Source of the DNA: Methylocystis echinoides
Lineage (GTDB): Bacteria; Pseudomonadota; Alphaproteobacteria; Rhizobiales; Beijerinckiaceae
Direction: 5' to 3'
NCBI RefSeq assembly: GCF_040687965.1
Contig: NZ_CP156084.1
Location: 1,502,501 to 1,566,500 of the forward strand
DNA length: 64,000 nucleotides
Part shown: piece after piece, positions 1 through 11,003 of the stretch
Numbering within the stretch: position 1 is the stretch's first letter
Layout of the letters: each line of letters begins with the position of its first letter
Program-made: the position numbers and the translations under genes
Notes under the pieces: generated by a model
Database searches by the model: none
Told to the model about the DNA's origin: nothing
What the model saw: only the letters and a program-made list of their open reading frames with translations

Positions 1-709
1 TTTTGCGGCGTTGGCCGAAGGCCGCCTGCGTGACGCGCGACAGCGCGCGCGCGTCGCAGGGCAGGGGGGTCGGGTTGGGAATGAGCTCGACCACCGAGGA
101 CGTCACTTTTGGCGGCGGCGTGAAGGCCGCGGGCGAGACGTCGAACAAGATGCGCGCCTTCGTGCGCCAGCCACAGAGCACCGCCAGTCGTCCATAATCG
201 GCGCGCTGGGCGGGCGTCGCGACGATGCGCAGCGCCACCTCCTTTTGAAACATCAGCACGTAACGGTCGAAGACCGACGGCCAGGGCTCGACCTCGATCC
301 AGCGCGCGAGCAGAGCGGTCGCGACATTATAGGGAAGATTGGCGCAGATGCGGGCGCCGTGCGGAGCGCCCTGCGCCCGCGCCAGCGCCGCGACGTCGAT
401 CTCGAGCGCGTCGCCCTCGACGATGGCGAGGCGCCCAGGATAATGCGCGGCGATTTCGGCGAGCGCGGGCAGGCAACGCGCGTCGCGCTCGATTGCGACG
501 ACGCGGGCCCCCTGCGCGAGCAGCGCGCGGGTGAGGCCGCCGGGGCCGGGGCCGATCTCCACGACGACCGTGTCGTCGAACGGCCCGGCGGCGCGGGCGA
601 TTCGGCCCGTAAGATTGAGATCGAACAGGAAATTCTGGCCGAGCGCCTTCCTCGCGTCGAGCCCATGACGCAGGACGACCTCGCGCAGCGGCGGAAGCGC
701 GTTGGTCAT
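1..709 (-). CDS. rsmA: 16S rRNA dimethyladenosine transferase RsmA (KsgA), 3' end cut off by window
   Basis: Methylates two adjacent adenosines near the 3' end of 16S rRNA, a late step of 30S assembly, using S-adenosylmethionine. Visible: the KALGQNFL box near residues 21-28, the SAM-binding loop EIGPGPGGL (51-59), an acidic residue ending the second strand (E74) and the family signature NLPYNV (124-129). About 236 codons lie in the window; the family is about 270-285 residues, so only the C-terminal tail is missing. The ATG overlaps the pdxA stop as ATGA, so the two genes are translationally coupled, the usual pdxA-rsmA pair of Proteobacteria. The call is secure. Confidence 0.95.
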   Translation of the reverse strand, partial: MTNALPPLREVVLRHGLDARKALGQNFLFDLNLTGRIARAAGPFDDTVVVEIGPGPGGLTRALLAQGARVVAIERDARCLPALAEIAAHYPGRLAIVEGDALEIDVAALARAQGAPHGARICANLPYNVATALLARWIEVEPWPSVFDRYVLMFQKEVALRIVATPAQRADYGRLAVLCGWRTKARILFDVSPAAFTPPPKVTSSVVELIPNPTPLPCDARALSRVTQAAFGQRRK

Positions 710-1701
710 GAAGTCATCCGTCCTGCGAGCCTGATCGCCTCGATGAGGCTCGTGGGGTCCGCGACGCCTTTGCCGGCGATGTCGAAGGCCGTGCCATGGT
801 CGGGCGAGGTGCGCACAAAGGGCAGGCCCAGCGTGACATTGACCCCGCGATCGAAGGCCAGCGTCTTGATCGGAATGAGCGCCTGATCATGCGTCGGACA
901 AAGCGCGACGTCGTATGTGGCGCGCGCCGCCGCATGGAACATGGTGTCGGCGGGGAAGGGGCCGCGCGCGTCGATCCCCTTGGCCCGCAACGCGTCGATC
1001 GCCGGCGCGATCGTGTCGATCTCCTCGCGGCCGAGGGCGCCGTCCTCGCCCGCATGCGGGTTCAGCCCCGAGAAAGCGAGGCGCGGCTTCGAAAGGCCGA
1101 AGCGGTCGCGCAAGTCGCGCGCGACGATCTCTCCCGTCTCGACGATGAGCTCGCGCGTCAAGCGGCGGGGCGCCTCGCTCAAGGGGATATGAATGGTGAT
1201 CGGCACGACGGCGAGCTCCTGCGACCACAGCATCATCACCGCTCGCCACGCGCCGCCATAATGGCGCGAGGCCAATTCGCCGAGGAACTCGGTATGGCCG
1301 GGATGCGCGAAGCCGGCGGCGTAAAGGACCGATTTTGCGATCGGATTGGTCACGACCGCGCGCGCCGCGCCGGCGACGACGCTCTCCACGGCGCGTTCGA
1401 TCGACGCCACGGTCGCCGCCGCATCCTCCGCAAGCGGCGCGCCGAAGGCGCCCCGCACCGGCCGCCCTACCGGAACCACCGGAAGCGCGCGGGCGAAAAC
1501 CGCCGTGGCCTCTCCTGCGCCGGTCTCTTCGATGGGCGCGTCGATCCCGAGCGCCTGCGCCGCGCGCGCCAGCTGCGCGGGATCGGCGACAACGAAAAAG
1601 GGGGGCAAAGCGGCGGCGGCGCGCGCCATATAGGCCTTGAGCGTCAGCTCGGGGCCGATGCCGGAGGGATCGCCTTGCGTGACGGCGAGGGGGAGTATCA
1701 C
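706..1701 (-). CDS. pdxA: 4-hydroxythreonine-4-phosphate dehydrogenase PdxA
   Basis: Oxidises 4-hydroxy-L-threonine phosphate with NAD in the DXP-dependent pyridoxal phosphate pathway; a cytosolic metal-dependent homodimer. The 331-residue product has the family length and begins with the conserved [11 protein letters not shown] segment (about residues 8-18). Also visible are GHTEFLGEL, a metal-histidine region, NPHAGE and the [10 protein letters not shown] motif. The start is GTG at 1701; no better in-frame ATG lies near it. The stop overlaps the start of rsmA by 4 bases. No surA gene lies immediately upstream, unlike the common surA-pdxA-rsmA order, so this unit is either headed by pdxA or has been rearranged. 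Confidence 0.95.
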   Translation of the reverse strand: MILPLAVTQGDPSGIGPELTLKAYMARAAAALPPFFVVADPAQLARAAQALGIDAPIEETGAGEATAVFARALPVVPVGRPVRGAFGAPLAEDAAATVASIERAVESVVAGAARAVVTNPIAKSVLYAAGFAHPGHTEFLGELASRHYGGAWRAVMMLWSQELAVVPITIHIPLSEAPRRLTRELIVETGEIVARDLRDRFGLSKPRLAFSGLNPHAGEDGALGREEIDTIAPAIDALRAKGIDARGPFPADTMFHAAARATYDVALCPTHDQALIPIKTLAFDRGVNVTLGLPFVRTSPDHGTAFDIAGKGVADPTSLIEAIRLAGRMTS

Positions 1702-1939
1702 GGCGCGGCCGATTGCTCATGAGTGGACATGCGGGACACTTGCCCATATGGGCCCGGAAATCAAACGCCGGCTGGCCCTCCGATGACATCGCTTTTTTGG
1801 ATGGCGGAGCGCCGCTCGCGGCGATGTGGAACCTTCCGAACCATGCCGCGCGGCCGAATTTGTTGCAGCGCAGTAAAAATTTTCTTCCCTCGCGCAGCGG
1901 GGAGGGGCGGGCCTGGCGCCATGGATAGCTGAAATGCAA

Positions 1940-1970
1940 AACCCCGGCGGACCGCCGGGGTTCTTTTCTT
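1940..1970 (-). terminator. Bidirectional-looking intrinsic terminator
   Basis: A 9-bp GC-rich stem (AACCCCGGC at 1940-1948 paired with GCCGGGGTT at 1954-1962) has T-rich sequence on both sides. On the minus strand it lies about 30 bases past the stop of the small secreted protein. The rest of the gap between pdxA and that gene (1702-1991) shows no convincing gene. Confidence 0.75.
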
Positions 1971-1991
1971 CAATCGCCGTCAAAGAGCGGC

Positions 1992-2234
1992 TTAACGCGC
2001 GCCCTCGAGAATGATGTTTCCGGAGGGATCATGCGGACGGTTCTGAAAGACCTGCTCCGGCTGGCGCCGCATTGCGTCGCGCGGACGCGCGCTGAGCGCC
2101 TCGTCACGCTGATGCGCAGCGGTCGCGTCCTGCCAAACCTGGCCGAAATCGAAATAGCGCTCATAGGCCAACGCGGAGCCAGCGGATAACAGGAGGCCGA
2201 GCGCTGCTGCAGGCAACATCCATTTCAACGACAT
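1992..2234 (-). CDS. Small secreted hypothetical protein (80 aa)
   Basis: I do not recognise the family. The chosen ATG at 2234 has a strong GGAGGAG ribosome site directly upstream, which argues against the longer in-frame opening at 2336. The product starts with a clear Sec signal peptide: MSLKWM, a hydrophobic AALGLLL core and a likely cleavage after SALA near residue 23. The mature part is about 57 residues, charged, with a basic, Arg/Gln-rich middle (RDAMRRQPEQ) and no Cys. It is followed by an intrinsic terminator and preceded by the grxD terminator, so it is probably a single-gene transcript encoding a periplasmic protein of unknown role. Confidence 0.7.
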   Translation of the reverse strand: MSLKWMLPAAALGLLLSAGSALAYERYFDFGQVWQDATAAHQRDEALSARPRDAMRRQPEQVFQNRPHDPSGNIILEGAR

Positions 2235-2383
2235 TGTTCTCCTCCACTCCAAAGCGCCGAGGGACGCCGGCGTTTCATGAAGAACAGTGTCCGTCATTTG
2301 CCTGTCACAAAAAAGTGCAGGATTCTCGCCTCTCAAATTTTGCTTGTGCGCCTGCGGCGCCGGCAGGCCGCCTGCCGATCCAT

Positions 2384-2422
2384 CGAAAAAACAAATGCGC
2401 GCCGCTTGGTTGGCGGCGCGCA
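2384..2422 (-). terminator. Intrinsic terminator of grxD
   Basis: A perfect 10-bp stem (TGCGCGCCGC at 2396-2405 with GCGGCGCGCA at 2413-2422, 7-base loop) is followed on the minus strand by a T-rich tract (A-rich 2384-2395 on the plus strand). It lies about 30 bases beyond the grxD stop. Confidence 0.85.
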
Positions 2423-2451
2423 GACGTCTTGAATCTCTGTGTCAGAAGCGC

Positions 2452-2793
2452 TCAGGCTTTGCCGGCCTGCGCGTGCGGCACGCCTTCCTTGTCGAACAGC
2501 GCGACGAGCTCGCCCGACTGGAACATCTCGCGGGTGATGTCGCAGCCGCCGATGAACTCGTTCTTCACATAGAGCTGCGGGATCGTCGGCCAGTTGGAAA
2601 AGGCCTTGATGCCTTCGCGAATGTCGCCGTCGGCGAGGACGTTGATCGCTTTGTAGGGCACGCCGAGGTGGTTGAGGATCTGCACCACCTGCATGGAGAA
2701 GCCGCATTGCGGGGCCTGCGGCGTGCCTTTCATGAAAAGCACGACGTCGGAAGATTCGATCTCGCTTTTGATGCGGCTGCTGATGTCGGACAT
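2452..2793 (-). CDS. grxD: Monothiol glutaredoxin, Grx4/GrxD family
   Basis: A CGFS-type monothiol glutaredoxin that carries or transfers [2Fe-2S] clusters in the cytosol, usually as a complex with a BolA protein. The 113-residue product has the FMKGTP motif, the CGFS active site (about residues 31-34), the WPTIPQLYV cis-proline segment and the GGCD glutathione-binding motif. The ATG has an AAGGA ribosome site. The next gene upstream is a BolA-like protein, the expected partner, and purL precedes that. The call is secure. Confidence 0.95.
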   Translation of the reverse strand: MSDISSRIKSEIESSDVVLFMKGTPQAPQCGFSMQVVQILNHLGVPYKAINVLADGDIREGIKAFSNWPTIPQLYVKNEFIGGCDITREMFQSGELVALFDKEGVPHAQAGKA

Positions 2794-2842
2794 CTGTTTT
2801 TTCCTTTCACGCGGCGTTCAAGGCGCCGCCGGCTCTCATTGT

Positions 2843-3073
2843 TTAAGGGGCGCGGGTCGTCAGCGCCAGCGCATGCAGCTCCGTGCCGAGCCGGGAGCCG
2901 AAGGCGGCGTTGACGAGCTGATGCTGGCGCACGCGCGTGAGCCCGCGAAACGATTCCGAGACCACGGTCGCGGCCCAATGGTCATTGTCGTCCGCGAGCG
3001 CGGTCAGTTCCACCGTGGCGTCCGGCAGAGCTCCCTTGATGATCTTCTCGATTTCCGAGGCGGGCATCGGCAT
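2843..3073 (-). CDS. BolA family protein
   Basis: A small (76-residue) BolA/IbaG-type protein, known to form [2Fe-2S]-bridged heterodimers with CGFS glutaredoxins and to serve in iron-sulfur trafficking or iron sensing. The start at 3073 is preferred over the longer opening at 3154 because it follows an AGAGGA ribosome site and avoids overlap with purL. The conserved BolA core is visible: the MPASEIEKIIKGALPDA opening, the central HWAATVVSESF segment and the C-terminal RVRQHQLVNAAF helix ending in ELHALAL. It sits between purL and grxD, the common alphaproteobacterial arrangement. Confidence 0.92.
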   Translation of the reverse strand: MPMPASEIEKIIKGALPDATVELTALADDNDHWAATVVSESFRGLTRVRQHQLVNAAFGSRLGTELHALALTTRAP

Positions 3074-3092
3074 TCGGTTCGTCCTCTTTGCG

Positions 3093-5390
3093 TCATGAAT
3101 TGTTGGAAAAGGCTCCGTCGTCTCCGCCCATATAGGCCGGAAGCGGCGATTCATGCGCGCGGCGGAGATCCGAGAGCAATATCGGCGCCTCGCCCGGCAG
3201 GTTCAAGGAATCGCCGCCCGTGACGCCGATGGGCTGGACGGGAACGCCCCGCGCCGCCGCCGCGGCGCGAATCGCGGCCGCAGCCTCTGTCGATGCGGCG
3301 AGGAGATAGCGCCCCTGGTCCTCGCCGAAGAGCGCCGCATGCGCCGGCCCGTCGGGCAAGGCGTCGAGCGTCGCGCCGATTGCGCCCGCGAGCGCCATTT
3401 CGGCGAGCGCCACGGCGAGGCCGCCGTCCGCGAGATCATGCGCCGCCGTGACTTTGCCTCCGAGGATCTGAGCGCGGACGAAATCGCCGTTGCGCCGCTC
3501 GGCGGCGAGATCGACCGGCGGCGGCGCGCCCGCGCGGCGTCCGCAGAGATCGACGAGATAGGCCGACTGGCCGAGCCAGCCTGCCGTGTCGCCGATCAGG
3601 AGGATGACGTCGCCAGCGCGGACGAAGCCGGTCGGGGCCGACTGCGCGACGTCCGCAATGACGCCGACGCCGCCGATCGCCGGCGTCGGCAGAATGCCGG
3701 CGCCCTGGGTCTCGTTGTAGAGCGAGACGTTGCCGGAGACGATCGGGAAATCCAGCGCCGCCGCGGCCTCGCCGATCCCCTGCAGGCAGCCGACGAACTG
3801 GCCCATATATTCGGGCCGCTCGGGGTTGCCGAAGTTGAGGTTGTCGGTGAGCGCCAGCGGCGTCGCGCCGCGCACGGTGATGTTGCGCCAGGCCTCGGCC
3901 ACGGCCTGTCTGCCGCCCTCGACGGGGTCGGCGGCGCAATAGCGCGCGGTGACGTCGGTCGTGAGCGCGAGGCCCTTGGGGCCGTCCTTGACCCGGATCA
4001 CCGCCGCGTCGCCGCCCGGCTGACGGACGCTGTTGCCGAGGATGAGATGGTCGTACTGCTCCCAGACCCAGCGCTTCGAACAGAGGTTGGGCGTCGCAAG
4101 CAGTTTCAACAAGGCGTCGCGGTTCGATAGGGGCGGCGTCACGGACGCCGGGTCGATGACCGGCTGCTTCGGGGTCCGAACCCAGGGCCGGTCATAGACC
4201 GGCGCCTCGTCGCCCAATTCCTTGATCGGCAGATCGGCCTTCACCTCGCCCTCGTGCTTGACGACAAAGCGCAGCGTGTCGGTGGTCTTGCCAACAATGG
4301 CGAAGTCCAGGCCCCATTTACGGAAGATGGCCTCCGCCCGCTCCTCGAGCTCGGGCTTCAGCACCATGAGCATGCGCTCCTGACTTTCGGAGAGCATCAT
4401 CTCATAAGCGGTCATGCCTTCTTCGCGGCAGGGCACGGCGTCGAGATCGAGCTCGATGCCGAGATTGCCCTTCGCCCCCATCTCTACGGCGGAGGAGGTG
4501 AGGCCGGCGGCTCCCATGTCCTGAATGGCGATGACGGCGCCCGAGGCCATGAGTTCGAGACAGGCTTCGAGCAGGAGCTTTTCGGAGAAAGGATCGCCGA
4601 CCTGGACGGTTGGGCGCTTCTCCTCGGCGTCGGCCTCGAAGGAGGCCGAGGCCATGGTCGCGCCGTGAATGCCGTCGCGCCCGGTCTTGGAGCCGAGATA
4701 AACGATCGGATTGCCGACGCCGGCGGCCGCCGAATAGAAAATCGAATCAGCGCGGGCGAGGCCCACCGCCATGGCGTTGACGAGAATATTGCCGTCGTAA
4801 GACGAATCGAATTCCGTCGAGCCGCCGACCGTCGGCACACCGAAGCTGTTGCCATAGCCCCCGACGCCCGCCACGACGCCCGAGACGAGATGGCGGGTCT
4901 TGGGATGCTCGGGCTGGCCGAAGCGCAGAAGGTTGAGGCAGGCGATCGGCCGCGCCCCCATGGTGAAGACGTCGCGCAAAATGCCGCCCACGCCCGTCGC
5001 CGCGCCCTGATAAGGCTCGATGAAGGAGGGGTGATTATGGCTCTCCATTTTGAAGACGCAGGCGTCGCCGTCGCCGATGTCGATCACGCCGGCGTTTTCG
5101 CCAGGGCCGCGAATCACCCAGGGGGCCTTGGTCGGCAGCTTGCGCAGATGGATGCGGGACGACTTGTAGGAGCAGTGCTCGTTCCACATCGCCGAGAAGA
5201 CGCCGAGCTCGGTAAAGCTGGGCGTCCGGCCGATGAGCGAGAGGATGCGCGCATATTCGTCGGGCTTGAGCCCATGCGCGGCGGCGAGTTCGGCGTCGAC
5301 TTTCGGTTCGGCTTTCGAGGCGATGGCGGTCAATGGGGCGGACCTTGCGCAAGGGGCGGCGCTTTTTTGGGCGCCGCTGCGGCGCATCAT
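3093..5390 (-). CDS. purL: Phosphoribosylformylglycinamidine synthase subunit II PurL
   Basis: Catalyses ATP-dependent conversion of FGAR to FGAM in purine synthesis, together with PurS and PurQ, which are not in this window. The 765-residue reading has all landmarks of the small (non-fused) Pur[13 protein letters not shown] [23 protein letters not shown], the ATP/metal motif [19 protein letters not shown] and the C-terminal [14 protein letters not shown]. Homologues begin close to [11 protein letters not shown], so the first 20-odd residues may not be translated; a TTG at 5333 would give about 746 residues and sits 8 bases after a weak AAGG. The start is therefore uncertain. Confidence 0.95.
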   Translation of the reverse strand: MMRRSGAQKSAAPCARSAPLTAIASKAEPKVDAELAAAHGLKPDEYARILSLIGRTPSFTELGVFSAMWNEHCSYKSSRIHLRKLPTKAPWVIRGPGENAGVIDIGDGDACVFKMESHNHPSFIEPYQGAATGVGGILRDVFTMGARPIACLNLLRFGQPEHPKTRHLVSGVVAGVGGYGNSFGVPTVGGSTEFDSSYDGNILVNAMAVGLARADSIFYSAAAGVGNPIVYLGSKTGRDGIHGATMASASFEADAEEKRPTVQVGDPFSEKLLLEACLELMASGAVIAIQDMGAAGLTSSAVEMGAKGNLGIELDLDAVPCREEGMTAYEMMLSESQERMLMVLKPELEERAEAIFRKWGLDFAIVGKTTDTLRFVVKHEGEVKADLPIKELGDEAPVYDRPWVRTPKQPVIDPASVTPPLSNRDALLKLLATPNLCSKRWVWEQYDHLILGNSVRQPGGDAAVIRVKDGPKGLALTTDVTARYCAADPVEGGRQAVAEAWRNITVRGATPLALTDNLNFGNPERPEYMGQFVGCLQGIGEAAAALDFPIVSGNVSLYNETQGAGILPTPAIGGVGVIADVAQSAPTGFVRAGDVILLIGDTAGWLGQSAYLVDLCGRRAGAPPPVDLAAERRNGDFVRAQILGGKVTAAHDLADGGLAVALAEMALAGAIGATLDALPDGPAHAALFGEDQGRYLLAASTEAAAAIRAAAAARGVPVQPIGVTGGDSLNLPGEAPILLSDLRRAHESPLPAYMGGDDGAFSNNS

Positions 5391-5522
5391 GCGCCGATTT
5401 GCCCGAGGTTCTCAGGCGTTTCTCGCCGTCTCGATTAGCGCCCGCCGTGCTGCAAAGCAACAGCGCCGGATTGTTGCGCAAGAGCCACAATAAGGAAGAA
5501 TGAACTCTCCACAGGCTTTTTC

Positions 5523-5536
5523 TTGATATTTATCAA
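5523..5536 (+). promoter_or_regulatory. FNR/FixK-type box upstream of ompW
   Basis: TTGATATTTATCAA is a perfect match to the TTGAT-N4-ATCAA consensus of FNR, FixK and Anr proteins. It is centred about 95 bases before the chosen start of the OmpW gene. A -10-like CATAGC near 5554 would place the box near position -40, as in a class II activator site. The gap 5391-5624 holds no gene that I can see. Confidence 0.75.
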
Positions 5537-5624
5537 GCAGCGCAGGACTGAAACATAGCAACCTTCGCTCGACTCGGCGCGACGGCGTCGACCGTCTGCC
5601 AAGAGAATTCTAATGGGGGTTCCG

Positions 5625-6557
5625 ATGAGGAATATTGTCCGCGGCGCTTTTGCTGCGATTGCCATGGGGACGGCCGCCGTCTCCGCTTACGCGGCCGATC
5701 TGCCTAGCATCAAGGCGCCGCCGCCGCCGCCGCCGGTGATCGAACCCTTCCATCCGTTCCAGGTCCGCCTCAAGGTCGGCGGCGTGATCCCGACCGAGGG
5801 CTCGGCCTACATCACCGACCGCGGCACCGGCAGCTATCTCGCCGTGCCCGGCATCAACCCCTGGCCGCAGACGGCGCTCAACACCCTCGGCTACAGCGGC
5901 GGCCCGACGACGCCGTTCTTCGGCGCCAATACGAACATCTCCTCGTCCATCGTCCCGATGATCGACGTCGCCTATTATCTGACGAAGAACTGGGCGATCG
6001 AGGCGATCTGCTGCGTCACCCCGCATCACGTGACCGGCGTCGGCCCGCTTCAGGGCGCGAGCGTCATCAAGACCTGGGTGTTCCCGCCGTCCCTGATGCT
6101 GCAGTATCACTTCACGAATTTCGGCGCCTTCCAGCCCTACGTCGGCGTCGGCGTGAACTTCACCGCCTTCTGGGGCACCCGCGCCGGCAACCAGACGCAG
6201 CCGATCGCCGCGATCAACCCGGCCCTCGCCACCGCGGTCCCCGGCTTCACCGCCTGGACCAGCGCCTATTCGGCGAGCATCACCCCGTCCTGGGGCGTCG
6301 TCGGCCAGGCCGGCATCGACTATATGTTCAACGACCGCTGGGGCGTGAACGTCGACGTCAAATACATCATGATGGAGCCGACCGCGCATGTGTGGGCCGT
6401 CGCCAATACGACGCCGGTCTCGGTGGGCAGCGGCTGCTTCAACTGCGGTCCGGTGTTCGTTCCGCTGAACCTCGCGGTGAAGATCAATCCGGTCGTCATC
6501 TCGGGCGGCCTGACCTACCGCTTCGGCGCCGACTGGGGCGTTCCGAGACTGTTCTGA
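5625..6557 (+). CDS. OmpW family outer membrane beta-barrel protein
   Basis: An eight-stranded outer-membrane barrel of the OmpW type, thought to pass small hydrophobic molecules. From ATG 5625 (preceded by GGGGGT) the product is 310 residues; an ATG at 5613 is also possible. A signal peptide ends near SAYAAD, followed by a proline-rich stretch (PPPPPP). The barrel shows alternating aromatic strands, the family pattern of two-residue turns (KNWAIEAICC, DRWGVNVDVKY) and a C-terminal aromatic residue (RLF). It carries two Cys pairs (ICC and CFNC), unusual for OmpW. The upstream FNR-type box suggests induction at low oxygen, as reported for E. coli ompW. Confidence 0.88.
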   Translation: MRNIVRGAFAAIAMGTAAVSAYAADLPSIKAPPPPPPVIEPFHPFQVRLKVGGVIPTEGSAYITDRGTGSYLAVPGINPWPQTALNTLGYSGGPTTPFFGANTNISSSIVPMIDVAYYLTKNWAIEAICCVTPHHVTGVGPLQGASVIKTWVFPPSLMLQYHFTNFGAFQPYVGVGVNFTAFWGTRAGNQTQPIAAINPALATAVPGFTAWTSAYSASITPSWGVVGQAGIDYMFNDRWGVNVDVKYIMMEPTAHVWAVANTTPVSVGSGCFNCGPVFVPLNLAVKINPVVISGGLTYRFGADWGVPRLF

Positions 6558-6585
6558 TCGACTTAACCCCCCGAAACAGAAAACG

Positions 6586-6612
6586 CCGGCCCCTCGCGGG
6601 GCCGGTTTTTTT
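6586..6612 (+). terminator. Strong intrinsic terminator of the OmpW gene
   Basis: An 8-bp stem (CCGGCCCC 6586-6593 with GGGGCCGG 6598-6605, loop TCGC) is followed directly by seven T (6606-6612), 28 bases after the stop codon. Confidence 0.95.
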
Positions 6613-6768
6613 GTGATTCTGTGCAGCGTCCTCGTTCTTTTTCGACCAGCGTTCTGGGGACGTGGCCGAAGCGATTACGAAAGTCAAAAAAACGGAGGAG
6701 CCGCGAAGGCGGCGTCTCGCGCGCGCCGCGCGTCGCCTGCCGATCAGACGCCCTTGCCCGACTTCTTC

Positions 6769-7647
6769 CTATTCGCCGAGCAGGCGACAGATGGCGTCGA
6801 GCTGGTCGAGGGTCTGATAGCGGATGCGGACCTCGCCGCGCTCCCCTTGATTCTTGATTTCCACGGCGAGGCCGAGCGCGTCGGCGAGCGTCTTTTCCAG
6901 CGCCCGCGTGTTCGCGTCCTTTTCCGGCCGGGGCCGCTTGCCGAGCGATGATCCGCCAGGCGCGCCCCCCGCCTGTTGCTCCTGCGCCAGCGCCTCGACG
7001 TCGCGCACGGTCAGGCCGTCTTCGACAATGCGCCGCGCCACGGCCTCGGGATTCTCGACCGCGAGCAGGGCGCGGGCATGGCCGGCGGAAATCGCGCCGT
7101 CGCGCACCAGGGCCTTGGCCGATTCGGGAAGATTCAGCAGCCGCAGCGTATTGGCGACATGGGAGCGGCTCTTGCCGATGATTTTCGCGACGTCGCTCTG
7201 CGAATAGCCGAATTCGGCGCCCAGGCGCTCATAGCCCTTGGCTTCCTCGATGGCGTTGAGGTCGGCGCGCTGCACATTTTCGATGATGGCGAGTTCAAGC
7301 GCTTCCTTGTCGTCGGCCTCGTGAATGACGATCGGCACCTCGGCGAGCCCGGCCGCCTGCGCCGCGCGCCAGCGCCGCTCGCCCGCAATGATCTCATAGG
7401 CGTCGGCGACGCCGGGGATGGCGCGCACGACAATGGGCTGGATGACCCCCTTTTCACGAATCGAATTGGTGAGATCGGCCAGATCCTCTTCCCGAAACTG
7501 GCTGCGCGGGTTTCGAGGATTGGGGCGCAAAAATTCGATCGGCGCCTTGCGCTGACCGCGCGGCCGCTCGACGGGCGCGGCCTCTCCAGCGTCGCCCAGC
7601 AGCGCGGCCAGGCCGCGGCCCAGCCGTCGGCGCGGTTCTTCAGCCAT
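6769..7647 (-). CDS. parB: Chromosome partitioning protein ParB
   Basis: Binds parS sites, spreads as a CTP-dependent clamp and drives origin segregation with ParA. The 292-residue product has the N-terminal ParA-interaction motif RRLGRGLAALLGD (residues 7-19), the CTPase motifs LRPNPRNPR and GERRWRAAQAAG, and the central helix-turn-helix (YSQSDVAKIIGKSRSHVANTLR region). The C-terminal dimerisation domain ends in DQLDAICRLLGE. It is last in an rsmG-parA-parB run and two parS sites lie within 5 kb, typical of an origin-proximal locus. Confidence 0.97.
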   Translation of the reverse strand: MAEEPRRRLGRGLAALLGDAGEAAPVERPRGQRKAPIEFLRPNPRNPRSQFREEDLADLTNSIREKGVIQPIVVRAIPGVADAYEIIAGERRWRAAQAAGLAEVPIVIHEADDKEALELAIIENVQRADLNAIEEAKGYERLGAEFGYSQSDVAKIIGKSRSHVANTLRLLNLPESAKALVRDGAISAGHARALLAVENPEAVARRIVEDGLTVRDVEALAQEQQAGGAPGGSSLGKRPRPEKDANTRALEKTLADALGLAVEIKNQGERGEVRIRYQTLDQLDAICRLLGE

Positions 7648-7682
7648 ATTTCCCCTCTCCCAATGGCGTCATTACGCGAAGA

Positions 7683-8484
<802 letters not shown>

Positions 8485-8501
<17 letters not shown>

Positions 8502-9132
8502 AATCTGCCTCAGGCGGTGAATTGACGACGATCAATCTGGCGCGCGGATGTGTGCGACTCTCAATTGTCCTAATGTCGAAATTACCGAGGCGGCGGGCGG
8601 CGGTCAATTCGTCCTGCCACTCCTCCCCCTTCAAAAACACGCCCGTTGCGCCGTTTTCCAAGGGTTTGCGCGCCAATTCCATGAGCCGGCCGAGCGGGGC
8701 CAGCGCACGCGCGCTGATGGCCTCGACTTGTCCTACGAGCGGCGGGAGCGCGCCCTCGATTCGTTCGGCATGCACCGTTGCAGGCGCGCCTGTTTCACGT
8801 GAAACAGCGCGCAGAAAAGCGGCCTTGCGTTGGTCGCTTTCAATGAGATGGACCCGAGCGCCGGGACGATCCTTGAGCAATAAGGCCGTCACCAGGCCGG
8901 GAAAGCCGGCCCCCGACCCCAGATCCGCCCACGTCTTGGCTTCCGACGCCGCCGCGAGGACCTGCGCCGAATCGGCGAAGTGCCTCAGCCAGACGTCGTT
9001 GACGCTGTTTGGCGCAACAAGGTTGATCTTGGCCTGCCAGCGCCGCAGCAAGGTCTCATAGAGGCTGAGCTCCTGCTCGATTGGCCGGAGCGCTGGGAAA
9101 CGCTCGAGCGCCTTTGCGCGTCCGGCGCTCAC
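8485..9132 (-). CDS. rsmG: 16S rRNA (guanine527-N7) methyltransferase RsmG (GidB)
   Basis: SAM-dependent methylation of G527 in 16S rRNA. The 215-residue product has the SAM-binding motif [10 protein letters not shown] (about residues 70-79), the [13 protein letters not shown] segment and a cysteine-free catalytic core as usual. It starts with GTG, forming a GTGA overlap with the mnmG stop, so the two are coupled. A perfect parS lies inside the gene and encodes the SRET peptide, so that segment is under double constraint (protein and partition site). Confidence 0.95.
8791..8806. promoter_or_regulatory. parS centromere site 1 (inside rsmG)
   Basis: TGTTTCACGTGAAACA, a perfect 16-bp palindrome identical to the conserved bacterial parS consensus. 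It is about 1.1 kb from parB and lies in the rsmG reading frame. ParB would nucleate here. Confidence 0.95.
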
Positions 9133-10973
9133 GCCCGGCGGGCCCGCGCGGCGAGCAAGGTCAAGGCTGAAGGCGTCATGCCGTCGATGCGCTGGGCCTG
9201 GCCGAGGGTGCGGGGCCGCAGGAACGCCAGCTTGCCGCGCAACTCGGCCGAGAGACCGGCGATCGACTCGTAATCCAGCGCCGCCGGCAGGGCGAGTTGC
9301 TCATCACGGCGAAAGGCGTCGATGTCCGCCTGTTGGCGGTCGAGATAGACGGCGTAACGCGCGTCTGTCTCGATCCGCTCCGCCGTCGCCGCGTCGATTT
9401 CGGAGAGTTCGGGCCAAATTTGGCTCAGGCGCCCCACCGTAATCGCGGGCAGGGCGAGCAGGGCGAAGCCGGTGCGCCGCTGCCCGTCCTGATTGACGGG
9501 CAGCCCCTGCTTGAGCGCCGCGGCCGAGGTGAGCGAGACGCCTTCCAGCAAGACGCGGGCGCGCGTCATTTGCTCGGCGCGGGCGGCGAAAATCTGCCGG
9601 CGGGCTGGCCCGACGCAGCCAAGGTCGATCCCCCTGGGGGTCAGCCGCTCGTCGGCGTTATCGGCGCGCAGGGAGAGCCGATATTCGGCGCGCGAAGTGA
9701 ACATGCGATAGGGCTCGCTCACGCCGCGCGTCACCAGATCGTCGATCATGACGCCGAGATAGGCCTCGGCGCGGTCGAAAACGATCGGGGCCTGATCCGC
9801 GGCGAGCCGCGCGGCATTGAGACCGGCGACGAGTCCCTGCGCCGCCGCCTCTTCATAGCCGGTCGTTCCGTTGATCTGTCCCGCGAAAAACAGTCCCTTC
9901 AGGCGCTTGGTTTCGAGCGCCGGCGTCAATTCGCGCGGATCGACATAATCATATTCGATGGCATAGCCCGGTCGCAGAATGCGCGCCGCTTCCAGCCCCG
10001 GGATGGCGTGGATGAACGCCTCTTGCGTAGCGACGGGCAGGGAGGTGGAAATCCCGTTGGGATAAACCGTGTCGTCGTCCAGTCCCTCCGGCTCGAGAAA
10101 GATCTGATGGCCGTCACGATCGCCGAAACGCGTGACCTTGTCTTCGATCGAGGGGCAATAGCGGGGCCCCGGGCCGGAAATCGCCCCGGTTTTCAGTGGC
10201 GAGCGATGCAGATCAGCGCGGATCAATTCATGCGACTGCGTGGTTGTCCGGGTCATCGCACAGGCGATCTGCGGATTCTCGAGGCGCGTGGTGAGCGTCG
10301 AAAAGGGCTCGGGCGCTTCGTCGCCAAACTGCTTTTCGAGTGCGTCCCAGCGGATCGTCTTGCCATCCAGGCGCGGCGGCGTGCCGGTCTTGAGCCGCGC
10401 AACGGCGAAGCCGGCCGCACGCAACCGGCGTGAGAGGCCCAGCGCCGGCGGATCGCCCATGCGGCCGGCGGGCGTGCGCACATCGCCGATATGGATGACC
10501 CCGCCAAGGAACGTCCCCGTTGTGATCACGACGGCTTCGGCGCGGATCTCGTCTCCAGCAGCGGTCACCGCGCCGCGCACGCGATCGCCCTCGACCAGAA
10601 GATCTTCGACCGAGCCCTCGAGTACGGCTAGGTTCTGCGTCGCCTCGATCGCCGCTTGCATGGCGGCGCGATACAGCTTGCGGTCCGCCTGAGCGCGCGG
10701 TCCGCGGACGGCAGGCCCCTTGGAGCGGTTCAGCATGCGGAACTGGATGCCGCCGAGATCGGCGACGCGGCCCATCAGGCCGTCGAGCGCGTCGATCTCG
10801 CGGACAAGCTGGCCCTTGCCGAGCCCGCCGATCGCGGGATTGCAGGACATGACCCCGATCGTTTGGCGGGAATGGGTGATCAGCGCGGTCCGCGCGCCGA
10901 CCCGCGCCGCAGCCGCGGCGGCTTCGCAGCCCGCATGGCCGCCGCCAATCACAATCACGTCGAAGGATCGCAT
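9129..10973 (-). CDS. mnmG: tRNA uridine 5-carboxymethylaminomethyl synthesis enzyme MnmG (GidA)
   Basis: FAD-dependent partner of MnmE in modifying the wobble uridine (U34) of several tRNAs. From ATG 10973 the product has 614 residues, the family length. The longer in-frame reading to 11282 runs through a parS site and into mnmE and is not credible. Visible: the FAD-binding [10 protein letters not shown] (about residues 9-18), [12 protein letters not shown], the GTFLGG and PPRLDGKT segments, [10 protein letters not shown] and the C-terminal helical MnmE-binding part. Its stop overlaps rsmG by 4 bases. Confidence 0.96.
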   Translation of the reverse strand: MRSFDVIVIGGGHAGCEAAAAAARVGARTALITHSRQTIGVMSCNPAIGGLGKGQLVREIDALDGLMGRVADLGGIQFRMLNRSKGPAVRGPRAQADRKLYRAAMQAAIEATQNLAVLEGSVEDLLVEGDRVRGAVTAAGDEIRAEAVVITTGTFLGGVIHIGDVRTPAGRMGDPPALGLSRRLRAAGFAVARLKTGTPPRLDGKTIRWDALEKQFGDEAPEPFSTLTTRLENPQIACAMTRTTTQSHELIRADLHRSPLKTGAISGPGPRYCPSIEDKVTRFGDRDGHQIFLEPEGLDDDTVYPNGISTSLPVATQEAFIHAIPGLEAARILRPGYAIEYDYVDPRELTPALETKRLKGLFFAGQINGTTGYEEAAAQGLVAGLNAARLAADQAPIVFDRAEAYLGVMIDDLVTRGVSEPYRMFTSRAEYRLSLRADNADERLTPRGIDLGCVGPARRQIFAARAEQMTRARVLLEGVSLTSAAALKQGLPVNQDGQRRTGFALLALPAITVGRLSQIWPELSEIDAATAERIETDARYAVYLDRQQADIDAFRRDEQLALPAALDYESIAGLSAELRGKLAFLRPRTLGQAQRIDGMTPSALTLLAARARRA

Positions 10974-11003
10974 CGCCTGCACAGTTCCTGGCCCCAGCTT
11001 GCC

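Noticed and set aside
4254-5438. A 394-codon plus-strand frame opposite purL
   Set aside because: Shadow of the purL codon pattern: low-complexity Arg/Gly/Ala/His composition with no domain.
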